From: Verrucomicrobiaceae bacterium
Lineage (GTDB): Bacteria > Verrucomicrobiota > Verrucomicrobiia > Verrucomicrobiales > Verrucomicrobiaceae
Direction of reading: 5' to 3'
DNA length: 38,949 nucleotides
Assembly: GCA_027486585.1 (NCBI GenBank)
Contig: JAIXOU010000007.1
Coordinates: 1 to 38,949, forward strand
Shown here: piece by piece, positions 1 through 7,814 of the stretch
How positions within the stretch are numbered: the stretch's first letter is position 1
Layout of the letters: each line of letters opens with the position of its first letter
Position numbers and translations under genes: made by a program
Notes under the pieces: model-generated
Databases searched by the model: none
What the model saw: only the letters and a program-made list of their open reading frames with translations
Told to the model about the DNA's origin: nothing

Positions 1-281
1 GCTTTCTTCACTTCTGCGAGCCGCCGCTGCGCGAGCGGTCCACCCGCCGACTGCCAATGACCGATGTCGCCATTGGTCACAGACACAAGCTTCACGTGGT
101 GGCCGAGTTTGATCCACTTAGAAGCTGTGCCGCCTGAAGTGTATTGAGCATCATCAGGATGCGCGCCGAAGACAATGATGCGCAACTTGCCATCGTCGCC
201 CTCGGCTCGGGCGATGGCGGGAAGCATGAGATTGAGCGACAGGAGCGCGGTGACGCAGCTAAGTAATGAACTGATTTTCAT
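1..281 (-). CDS. PIG-L family deacetylase, N-terminal part (cut by left window edge)
   Basis: Only the first 93 codons are inside the window. The ATG at 281-279 opens a signal peptide (MKISSLLSCVTALLSL, ending near ARA at residue 26). After it comes a beta strand and the zinc-binding motif AHPDD at residues 40-44, followed by a GGTASKW segment and a VTNGDIGHW segment, both typical of the LmbE/PIG-L fold. Family members are metal-dependent deacetylases that remove acetyl groups from N-acetylglucosamine-like sugars; the second half with the HxxH metal ligand is not visible. It starts 44 bases after the stop of the SGNH/sialidase-like gene and probably shares its transcript. The family call is firm; the substrate is unknown. 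Confidence 0.88.
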   Translation of the reverse strand, partial: MKISSLLSCVTALLSLNLMLPAIARAEGDDGKLRIIVFGAHPDDAQYTSGGTASKWIKLGHHVKLVSVTNGDIGHWQSAGGPLAQRRLAEVKK

Positions 282-325
282 CGTGTGTGTTTTGTGGAGG
301 GTGATGGTGTGCTGTGGCCTACCAT

Positions 326-2131
326 TCATCGGCCGACATTCTCTATTAAGGCCGACACCGAAATGCGGAGGTGTCGGGCACGGGGGAAGTTCCAGCCCTT
401 GGGCACGTTGTGGTAACCGATCCAGAGTTCGCCGGGCTCGATCTCGATGACGAACGGGTAAGTGGCTCCTCCGGGGGTGCCTTTGGCCACGTTCAGGGAG
501 GGCGTCCAGGTTTTGCCTTCGTCGGCGGACAAGGCGAGGTGCAGTTCGGTCCGCTTCTTTTCAGCGCGATTCCACACGAGTGCGATGCGCCCATCAGAGA
601 TTCGCGTGAGATGTCCAGGGGCGGAAGTGGCGTCGATGGTGGTCGCCTTGGCCTCGGACCAGGTCTTGCCGCCATCGGTGGAAAAGGATTCCCAGAAGAA
701 CTTGCGCGAGGTGCGGATGAGCATCCACACGCGACCGTCTTTTAACTCGATCACGCAGGGCTCCAGGGCACCTTCGTGGTCGCCCGCACCGCCGATGTCG
801 ATGTCATTGCTGAGGCTCCACGACTTGCCACCATCGGTGGACACAGAGGTTTGATTCACGAGCCGGCCGGGGTCGTTCACATAGTGCGAATACGGCACGA
901 TGAGATGCCCGTCGCGCGTCTCGATGGCTCCGTTGCTCGCGCCGGTGTAACCTTTGAAAATCATTTGCGGCTCACTCCAGGTCACGCCGTTGTCGCTACT
1001 GCGCGTGGTCCATAGATCGCTCTGCGTTTCTGCCGCAGGATTCACACCTTGCCATTTCCACGTCTTGAAGCCGAGGTAGAACACATGGAGCACGCCATCG
1101 CGCGTGGTGAGCACGGAGGGATGTGATGGCTGACAGTCCGGATGCCGCGCAATCACGCTCTCGGACGACCACATCTTGCCACCGTCCTTGGTCAAGCGAC
1201 CCGCGATCCAGGTCTTGCCAGGCTTGCTGTAATAGCCCGTCGGCGTGGAATACACTGCGATTACCGCTCCGTCCTTCATACGTGCGAGTCCGCAGCCGAG
1301 CACGGCGGGATTGGGCGAGCCGTGTGTGATGTCAGTGCAAAGAGGATGGATCGTCACGAACTCGCCACTGGCTTTCCATAGAGGGCCTTCGGTGATGGGG
1401 AGGCTGTGGGTTTTTGCCAACACAAGGATGCGCTCGCGCAAAAGGTCGGCCTCGGTGCGATGGCCGTCATCATTGGGGTGCATGCCATCGGAGAGCAGCG
1501 AGTCCACAGTCACGCCGCGCTTCTGCGCCTGTTCGACAAACGCCTGCTGCATATCCAACAACTCCGCACCTTCATCAAGCGCGACGCGACGAGCAGCTTC
1601 GCAATACGGCGCGAGTGGGGCGTTGAATCCCTCCACGTTCTCAGGCTGATAGGGAGGCTTGCCATACATTTCCTTCAGCTTCGGCGTCCAACGCAGCGGA
1701 TTGGAAGTCATCAGCACCACTCGTGTGTTCTTGGATTTCAATGTCTGAACGAAATACCGCAGGTTCGCCTCATAGCGTTCCAGAGAAACCCTCGGCTCTA
1801 TAGCGGGCAGCGACTTCCACACATCCACCGCTGCGTCATTGATGCCAAACTGGATGATCGCGATCTGCGGATGATGCGTCATCACGTCCTGCTCGAAACG
1901 CTTGCGGGCCATCTCCGTCGTGTTGCCGGGCACACCCGCATTGATGACTCGGACATTGCGCAATTCTTCTTGCAACACCGAAGCATAAACCGTCGTGGAA
2001 CCCCGTACCGCAGTGGTCGAGTCTCCAAAGGCCACGATGGTGACGGGCTCGGCCAACGGCGCATCGGCGGCAGGCAGCAGGGCGAGAGGTGCGTGCAGTA
2101 TTGCGGCGATGAGTATGATGGTGTGTTTCAC
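326..2131 (-). CDS. SGNH/GDSL esterase fused to a sialidase-like BNR beta-propeller
   Basis: Two enzyme domains share one secreted chain of 601 residues. The start is a GTG at 2131, chosen because it opens a signal peptide (KHTIILIAAILHAPLALL) 28 bases after the previous stop; the frame runs further upstream, but only through the end of the preceding gene. Residues about 30-240 form an SGNH hydrolase with block I FGDSTT (Ser38), block II NAGVPGN (64-70), block III FGIND (95-99) and block V DGMH (Asp215, His218). Residues about 255-600 are a sialidase-type propeller with five Asp-box motifs near 313, 378, 430, 483 and 534 (for example STDGGKSW). SGNH enzymes often remove acetyl groups from sugars, so a de-acetylating plus glycan-cleaving pair is a reasonable inference. 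Whether the propeller is a true sialidase is not settled. Confidence 0.87.
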   Translation of the reverse strand: MKHTIILIAAILHAPLALLPAADAPLAEPVTIVAFGDSTTAVRGSTTVYASVLQEELRNVRVINAGVPGNTTEMARKRFEQDVMTHHPQIAIIQFGINDAAVDVWKSLPAIEPRVSLERYEANLRYFVQTLKSKNTRVVLMTSNPLRWTPKLKEMYGKPPYQPENVEGFNAPLAPYCEAARRVALDEGAELLDMQQAFVEQAQKRGVTVDSLLSDGMHPNDDGHRTEADLLRERILVLAKTHSLPITEGPLWKASGEFVTIHPLCTDITHGSPNPAVLGCGLARMKDGAVIAVYSTPTGYYSKPGKTWIAGRLTKDGGKMWSSESVIARHPDCQPSHPSVLTTRDGVLHVFYLGFKTWKWQGVNPAAETQSDLWTTRSSDNGVTWSEPQMIFKGYTGASNGAIETRDGHLIVPYSHYVNDPGRLVNQTSVSTDGGKSWSLSNDIDIGGAGDHEGALEPCVIELKDGRVWMLIRTSRKFFWESFSTDGGKTWSEAKATTIDATSAPGHLTRISDGRIALVWNRAEKKRTELHLALSADEGKTWTPSLNVAKGTPGGATYPFVIEIEPGELWIGYHNVPKGWNFPRARHLRISVSALIENVGR

Positions 2132-2159
2132 GGCCGAAATATGAGAGGCGAAAAATGGT

Positions 2160-3131
2160 TCATTGGTCTTTGGCGTAGGCGCGGAAAATCGCGTCCAGCG
2201 CCTCGGTCGTCGGCTGGCCTTTGGCGAAGTAGAAGCGATACCGCAGCGTGAGACTGTCGCCTTTTTTGATCGTGTAGTCACCAGCGCCCACAGGCTTGTC
2301 GGGCTCGAAGTCGTGCAGGCCAAAGGGATTCACGGCGAAGAGTCCGTAGTCGCGCGCATGCCAAGTGGTGGGCGAGCGGAGGTTGCTCGGGTGGCTGAAG
2401 ATGACGACAGCGACGGGATTCCCTTTTGGATCGGGGCCATGGTAGCAGACCCAGTTCGCGTGCTTGCCCCAGATATCGCGATCACTGACGCCGTTGCTGT
2501 TGAAGGCTTGTCCGGTGGATGGGCCGGTGCTCACGCCGCTCTTGCTGCTGTTCAGGCTGAGTGATGGGCAGAGGCGCAGGGCCATGGTGCCTTCTTTGGT
2601 ATCGCCGATAAGGACATCGCCCTCACTGGCCTTCAGTGTGATGTCGAAATCGAGCGTCTTCTCGCCTTCGGGAAGCGCGGTGATGGAGATGCGGCGCTCA
2701 TCGGTCATGACAATCTTTTTGTCGGGTCCAATCCACTGCGTCGATGCCGTGAAGTGCCCTTGATTGCTTACCGCATGCACATCCGTGAAGCCGGAGTGAA
2801 CTTGTTTACCAAACACCTGATACTCAGCCCAAAAGTTGATCTCATTGATCCGCGAATGCCCAAACCAAAGTGAACGATGATGCGGATGATCCATAAACAT
2901 CGCCTCGCTCGGCACATCCTTTTTCATCGGAAACTCCCGCGACACATTGACGCCGCCCGCACCGATGAGCGGATACATATAAGGCCGCGCCACCTCTTGG
3001 GTGATATACTCGGTGAAAAGCAGCCCATCGATCCCGACGCTCATGCCTGCATCGCTGGTTTTCAGTGAGACGGTTTGAGCATGAGCGAGCAGAGGCAATG
3101 CGAGAAGGGTGGTGATGAGTGTGCGCTTCAT
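2160..3131 (-). CDS. DUF6807 (PmoA-like) secreted protein
   Basis: The protein has 323 residues. The ATG at 3131 is preferred over in-frame starts further up because it opens a clean signal peptide (MKRTLITTLLALPLLAHA) 13 bases after the previous stop. The hallmark of this family is visible at residues 81-92, a histidine-rich DHPHHRSLWFGH segment, preceded by the RPYMYPL segment at residues 49-55. The family is often labelled methane oxygenase PmoA in databases, but that name is misleading: members are soluble secreted proteins found in carbohydrate loci of Verrucomicrobiota, Planctomycetota and Bacteroidota, with no agreed reaction. It sits in a four- or five-gene run with SGNH and sialidase-like genes, so a role in glycan breakdown is likely but unproven. 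Confidence 0.85.
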   Translation of the reverse strand: MKRTLITTLLALPLLAHAQTVSLKTSDAGMSVGIDGLLFTEYITQEVARPYMYPLIGAGGVNVSREFPMKKDVPSEAMFMDHPHHRSLWFGHSRINEINFWAEYQVFGKQVHSGFTDVHAVSNQGHFTASTQWIGPDKKIVMTDERRISITALPEGEKTLDFDITLKASEGDVLIGDTKEGTMALRLCPSLSLNSSKSGVSTGPSTGQAFNSNGVSDRDIWGKHANWVCYHGPDPKGNPVAVVIFSHPSNLRSPTTWHARDYGLFAVNPFGLHDFEPDKPVGAGDYTIKKGDSLTLRYRFYFAKGQPTTEALDAIFRAYAKDQ

Positions 3132-3144
3132 GCAATGAGTGTGT

Positions 3145-4278
3145 TCATCTATTTTGCTGTAACCACGACTTGAGCCATGAGTAAAAACTCGCGCCAATCT
3201 GTGCGTAGCCGCTGGGGTTGGGATGGACGCCATTATTGACTGGGTAGCCATCGAAAGGGTCGATGTTCAACTCGACAGGCACAAGATGGATGCCATCCCG
3301 CTCGCGTCCGCCAAAACGCGAGATCATTCTTTGCACCAGGCGATGCTGAATGCGCTTCCAGCCCCAGCGATGGTAGTTGCCATGGTAGTTGGCCTCAAAG
3401 CCGGACTCCCGTGCGTTCGGTGCAGCAGTCAACCCGACAGCAAGGGCCGCATGCGGAGCCGCTTCATGAAACGCAGCGAGGAGCTTGTCCGCATGGTCGA
3501 GTGCCCCATCGATGTGTTTGAGCATCGCTGTCGGATCATCGGGCTTCGCCCCAAAGCAATCATTGATACCGAGCAGGAAGATCACCACATCAGGCGGTTG
3601 GTTGTCACAGGACTCCCGAAAGTAGCGCGACAGATCGAAGCCTCCTTTGCCCGACTCATCGGCAAAGATAAACGGGCTGGTACTCTTGCGAGCGAGCGGA
3701 CCTGCGGTCACGCCTGCGGTCTTTGGGTCGAACTTCTTCAGAAAGTTCGCCCATGTCCATCCGCCATAGCCTTCATGCGCGACGCCGGATTTCGCCGCGA
3801 CAGGTTTGTGGGTACCTAGCATCGTCCACTGCGGATTACCTAGCTCACCGAGCAGCCGTGCGATTTCATTTGGGTAAAGCGTAGCGTGAGTGAGGCTGTC
3901 ACCGACGATGAGCATTCGCAGGCGGCGATTCGCACCTGCCGAGCGCGCGGCCACCGCCAGCACGGTCTTCGCCTGTTGCAGCACGTTACCTGTGTCGTCC
4001 TTGACCGTGACTGTCATCGCGTGGTCGCCGACATCGCCATCCGTGGGTGTGACCGTCCAGCGTCTCGCCTCTATCTTGCCAATGTCGCACCTCACCTCAT
4101 AGCGATAGCTCTCCGGCGTCTCGGTGAGCACTACATTGTCGAAATACAAGCTCATGGGCACACCTGGCGTGGCATACCAGCGCGGAGGCAGGGTGAGTGC
4201 CAAGGAGGATTCACCGGCAATGAGCGCAGTCAGCGGAGCAAGCAGCAGGGCACTGATCAGTATTAATGCCGGGTTCAT
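3145..4278 (-). CDS. Secreted SGNH/GDSL-type esterase
   Basis: A 377-residue protein with signal peptide (MNPALILISALLLAPLTALI). Residues about 25-115 form an N-terminal beta-rich region, followed by the SGNH hydrolase domain: block I VGDSLTH with nucleophile Ser128, a glycine-rich EGYGGWTW segment at 169-176, block III LGINDCF (Gly237, Asn239) and block V NNGVHPNPSGY with His352. The usual Asp three residues before that His is Asn349 here, so the triad may be a dyad or use another acid. Such enzymes commonly deacetylate polysaccharides. It starts 21 bases after the amidohydrolase stop and ends 13 bases before the DUF6807 gene. Secretion and family are clear; the substrate is not. Confidence 0.87.
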   Translation of the reverse strand: MNPALILISALLLAPLTALIAGESSLALTLPPRWYATPGVPMSLYFDNVVLTETPESYRYEVRCDIGKIEARRWTVTPTDGDVGDHAMTVTVKDDTGNVLQQAKTVLAVAARSAGANRRLRMLIVGDSLTHATLYPNEIARLLGELGNPQWTMLGTHKPVAAKSGVAHEGYGGWTWANFLKKFDPKTAGVTAGPLARKSTSPFIFADESGKGGFDLSRYFRESCDNQPPDVVIFLLGINDCFGAKPDDPTAMLKHIDGALDHADKLLAAFHEAAPHAALAVGLTAAPNARESGFEANYHGNYHRWGWKRIQHRLVQRMISRFGGRERDGIHLVPVELNIDPFDGYPVNNGVHPNPSGYAQIGASFYSWLKSWLQQNR

Positions 4279-4299
4279 AGCAGTAAGTAGATAGACGGG

Positions 4300-6036
4300 T
4301 TACTTGCTCGTCTCAGCGGCCCAAATCGGCTTTCCGTCCAGCCACGTCCCGTACACTTGGGTGGTCTTGAGATCATCGAGCGGACAGGTGAGCACGTCGC
4401 GGTCGAGGATGATGAAGTCGGCGCGTTTGCCGACTTCGAGGGAACCGAGTTCTTTTTCGAGGAACAGGACTTTGGCGTTGTTGATCGTGTAGAGCCGAAT
4501 CGCTTCTTCGCGTGTCAGGCCGCCTTCGAGATGAAGCGGCTCGTCGAGGTAGCGGCATTCTCTAGAAACAGCAATCCACATGCCGAGCCAAGGATTGTAG
4601 GGATTGATGGAGCGCAGGCTGCCGATCTTCTGCATGTGATCGCTGCCGCCGCCGACGGCTACTTTGGCATCAAACAGGGCGCGCAGTGGCTGGAAGCGGC
4701 TCATGCGTTCATTGCCAAATTGCTTCAACAGGGTGGCACCGTCGAGGTGGAACCAAATCGGCTGCATGTCGATCACTGCACCGAGCCGAGCGGCATGCGC
4801 GATGCTTTCCGGCGTCATGAAATTGCAGTGCGTGATGCATGGGCGCGATTCGCGGATCGACGTGTCTTTATTCACCTCATCATAGGTATCGAGCAGCAGT
4901 TTCACCGCTCCATCACCGACGCTATGCGCGGTGAACTGCAACCCAGCGCTTGCGACCTTGCGCACCATCTTCGCCAGATGCTGGCTCGGGGTGCGCTGAA
5001 CACCGCGGTAGTCCTTATCCGTGATGCCATAGATGCGGCTCACTCCCCACGGTTCCTGCATCAGCGCACTGCCAGTGAGCATACCTCCATCGAGCCAGAT
5101 CTTGGTGCCGATGATTTGCAGCATCGGGTCAGGCTTGGTCAGTGGGTGCTTGATGATTTCATCAATGGCCTGCTCTGTGGTGCGCCACAAGCTACCAGTG
5201 GAAAATGTGTGCGACAAGCGAAGTCGAACGGTCAACGTATGCGTGTCGCGGAGTGACTGATACACTTCAATGTTGCCCCGACTCGCACCGCGATCCGCGA
5301 TGGTGGTGAAGCCGACGCTGTTATAGTCGGAGAAGAGTTTCTTCACGAGATCGCGTGTTTGCGTTGCGTCCGGCTTTTTGCTAAGCGCCTTTGCGTCGAT
5401 CTTCGGACTGAACGCATGCATCAGCCCTGTCGGCTCGCCTTTCTCATCGAACACGACGATGCCTGTAGAACCCGCAGGCACTTTAAAGTTACGATCAATG
5501 CCCGCTAGTTTAAGCGCGAGTGAGTTCAGCATCGAATCCGGCCCGGTGCTGAACTGCACAGGATGCTTCGGGGCCACGCGATCCAGTTCTTCCCTTGTGG
5601 GGTAGCGCTGCTCCTTCAGACGCGTGATGAATACCTGCGCAATGCCAATCAGTGAACCTTCAGGCAAGGCCTTCGCTCGGCTAGCAATGTAATCGAGCAG
5701 TTGCGGAATGTCTTCGATATCAGGCACCGGATGATCGAACTCCATCGTCGCCGCGCCGACTGGATGCGAATGAGAATCCATCAGCCCCGGCAGGACCATG
5801 CGCCCACCGAGATCCACGCGCTTTACCTCCTCATGTTCTGTTGCCAGTGCCTTTGCCTTATCTCCCAGAGCAACGATGCGTTCACCCTCCACAGCCATGG
5901 CATCGGTGATGGTGAAAGCCTCGTCCACCATGACAATCTTGCCGTTGGTGAAAATCGTGAGCGACTCGGCGTGGAGGGTGACCAGTGATGTGATCAGCAA
6001 GGCTGCCGTGAATTGGAAAAAAGTTCTGGTGGGCAT
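4300..6036 (-). CDS. Secreted family-3 amidohydrolase (YtcJ-like)
   Basis: The ATG at 6036 gives 578 residues and a signal peptide (MPTRTFFQFTAALLITSL); an in-frame TTG four codons upstream is less likely. The metal-dependent hydrolase fold is shown by the HxH motif in MDSHSHP (His89, His91), a possible bridging lysine in GTKIWLDGG (Lys312), His371 in TAHSVGDGA, His403 in ITHCNF and Asp466 in GGGSDHM, with the usual small C-terminal strand segment VGKRADFIILD. Members hydrolyse C-N bonds in amides and cyclic amides; YtcJ-type enzymes have broad or unknown substrates. It is the first gene after a gap of about 170 bases and likely begins the transcript that includes the SGNH, DUF6807 and sialidase-like genes. 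Its place in a glycan locus suggests an N-acyl sugar or amide substrate, which is inference. Confidence 0.88.
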   Translation of the reverse strand: MPTRTFFQFTAALLITSLVTLHAESLTIFTNGKIVMVDEAFTITDAMAVEGERIVALGDKAKALATEHEEVKRVDLGGRMVLPGLMDSHSHPVGAATMEFDHPVPDIEDIPQLLDYIASRAKALPEGSLIGIAQVFITRLKEQRYPTREELDRVAPKHPVQFSTGPDSMLNSLALKLAGIDRNFKVPAGSTGIVVFDEKGEPTGLMHAFSPKIDAKALSKKPDATQTRDLVKKLFSDYNSVGFTTIADRGASRGNIEVYQSLRDTHTLTVRLRLSHTFSTGSLWRTTEQAIDEIIKHPLTKPDPMLQIIGTKIWLDGGMLTGSALMQEPWGVSRIYGITDKDYRGVQRTPSQHLAKMVRKVASAGLQFTAHSVGDGAVKLLLDTYDEVNKDTSIRESRPCITHCNFMTPESIAHAARLGAVIDMQPIWFHLDGATLLKQFGNERMSRFQPLRALFDAKVAVGGGSDHMQKIGSLRSINPYNPWLGMWIAVSRECRYLDEPLHLEGGLTREEAIRLYTINNAKVLFLEKELGSLEVGKRADFIILDRDVLTCPLDDLKTTQVYGTWLDGKPIWAAETSK

Positions 6037-6206
6037 GATTGGAATCAAAAAAAAGTGAATGAGCCCTCATCCGATGAACCCAAAGAGAATGATGACTATT
6101 GATAAGAGAATGACCAAAAAACAAAACCGTCCATCTCGGCAAATAATCTTTTTATGACCTATTCACGCTATTCTCAAACCCAGGCCTCAGCGCTTCGAAC
6201 AAAAAG

Positions 6207-7730
6207 CTAGTCCGGCTTTTGAATCAATCCAAGGCTGACAAGAAAGGCTGCTGTGTCGGTCTTGGTCTTAGCGAAGGCTTCTTTACCGGAGGCTCCGAAG
6301 CTGCTGGAGTAGTAGGAGTGGCCGAGACCTTCAAAGGTGACGAGTTCGCAGCGATTGCCGGCAGCGATGAGTTTGTCTCGAAGGGCTGTCGAGTTGGCAT
6401 AGGGTACGATTTTGTCAGCAGTGGCGTGGAAGATGATCGTTGGAGGCATCTTCTTGGACATTTGATCGGGCACAGAGGCGGCGAGGGCACGTTCGGGTTT
6501 GTTACCGAAACGTGCGGGGCCACCGTAGCCGCCTAGTTTGGTATCGGACACCGGATTGATCAAGACGAGTGCTGCGGGTAACATACTGAGAGCAGGGTCA
6601 TCTTTGCCTGGACCTGCTCTAGGAATGGCGGTCCATCCAGCCACGTGACCACCAGCGGAAGCACCAACGGCGACAAGTTTGGTAGCATCGATACCAAGTT
6701 CGACTGAATGCTCAGCAATCCAGCGCATGGCCGCGCGACCATCGGCAATGCAATCCTCGGGGGTCGTGTCGAAACGTTTACGGGTGCGATAATCCGGCGC
6801 AATGCCCACCATTCCCTGCTCTGCTGCCCATGTGGCCCAGCCAATGCTTTTCTCCGGTGTGCCAGTAGCCCAACCGCCACCGAAATAACTGACTAAACAG
6901 GGACGATGATCGTCTTTGCTCCAGCCTTTGGGTTTAACAACATGCAGGCGCAATTCGACATCGCCGATCTTGCGAAACACAAAGGGCTCGCTGCCTTTGA
7001 TGCTTCGTGGTGTGACTTCTTGTTTGTCGGACAACTTTTCAGCATTCGACGCCGATGAGATCGCAGTTGATGGTTTCCAAATTTCCGTGAGAATAGGCTT
7101 CAAGACGGAAGTCATGCGGCGATAACCTTCAGGTGTGAGGTGTAGCTTATCGGAGACATAGCACTCCATCACGGGCTCACCGTCTGCGGTTTCCAACGCA
7201 GGATTCACATCGGCAAACAAGACGCCGGGAGTTGATTTGACCAACTCGATGAGGGCCTTGTTCGTCGCATCCAATTCTGCCAGCACACCTTTCTCACGCT
7301 TCTGAGGAGAGCGAATGACACTGACGATCAAAATGGTTACTCTTGGTAACGCAGCCTGCGTTTTGACAATCCATTCCTTGGTATTCTTGAGGATATCATC
7401 CGGTGTGCGCGAAGCATTGAGGTCATTGCTGCCGCAATACCACATCACGAGCGATGCTTGTGATGACGGGACGATCTTATCGAAGAAGAACAATTGATCG
7501 TCGGTTTTTGAGCCACCGAAGCCGCGATTCGTCAGCGGTAGCGGTGATAGATCATTCGCAGCGGTCGTCCATTTGCGAAATATGCTGCTGCCCACCATCA
7601 AGATGCCACCCGGTGCCGGAGTAGGCGCGGCTGCCAACTTAGCGACATCCTTCGTGTATTTGCGCTCAGAGGCATAGAGGCCTGATTGGGCTAGCGCGAG
7701 GAGTGTCAGGAAGGCAAAGAAACGGGTCAT
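6207..7730 (-). CDS. Dual esterase: SGNH hydrolase fused to alpha/beta hydrolase
   Basis: A secreted 507-residue protein (signal peptide MTRFFAFLTLLALAQSGLYA) with two unrelated hydrolase folds. Residues about 35-220 are SGNH type: block I reads VGSSIF rather than GDS (nucleophile Ser49), block II NRGFGGS (68-74), block III CGSNDLN (Gly100, Asn102) and block V DKLH (Asp194, His197). Residues about 245-505 are an alpha/beta hydrolase of the esterase/lipase type: oxyanion segment YFGGGW (282-287), nucleophile elbow GASAGG (Ser358), Asp439 in ATADKIVP and His471 in GLGHSYY. Both triads look complete, so the enzyme could remove two kinds of ester from one glycan. It lies 84 bases after the EF-hand sulfatase stop. 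Confidence 0.88.
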   Translation of the reverse strand: MTRFFAFLTLLALAQSGLYASERKYTKDVAKLAAAPTPAPGGILMVGSSIFRKWTTAANDLSPLPLTNRGFGGSKTDDQLFFFDKIVPSSQASLVMWYCGSNDLNASRTPDDILKNTKEWIVKTQAALPRVTILIVSVIRSPQKREKGVLAELDATNKALIELVKSTPGVLFADVNPALETADGEPVMECYVSDKLHLTPEGYRRMTSVLKPILTEIWKPSTAISSASNAEKLSDKQEVTPRSIKGSEPFVFRKIGDVELRLHVVKPKGWSKDDHRPCLVSYFGGGWATGTPEKSIGWATWAAEQGMVGIAPDYRTRKRFDTTPEDCIADGRAAMRWIAEHSVELGIDATKLVAVGASAGGHVAGWTAIPRAGPGKDDPALSMLPAALVLINPVSDTKLGGYGGPARFGNKPERALAASVPDQMSKKMPPTIIFHATADKIVPYANSTALRDKLIAAGNRCELVTFEGLGHSYYSSSFGASGKEAFAKTKTDTAAFLVSLGLIQKPD

Positions 7731-7779
7731 TTTTTTGATGCTTTAGACAGAAAATAACTGACAAGAAAAAACGGGGAAG

Positions 7780-7801
7780 TAAAAAGTGACATTCGGCCAC
7801 T
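7780..7801 (-). terminator. Weak candidate intrinsic terminator after the EF-hand sulfatase
   Basis: Reading the minus strand, a short stem (AGTG pairing with CACT, 7798-7801 and 7785-7788, plus one wobble pair) is followed directly by five T residues. It lies 14 bases past the sulfatase stop at 7815. The stem is only four to five pairs, so this is a weak call that could be chance. Confidence 0.25.
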
Positions 7802-7814
7802 CCTATTCCACTGC

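Noticed and set aside
1406-2251. Plus-strand open frame of 281 codons opposite the SGNH/sialidase-like gene
   Set aside because: Antisense to an SGNH domain with all catalytic blocks; the translation is histidine- and arginine-rich and shows no domain.
6100-6160. Possible terminator (CCG/CGG stem followed by a T-rich run on the minus strand) before the amidohydrolase gene
   Set aside because: The stem is only three to four base pairs, too weak to support.
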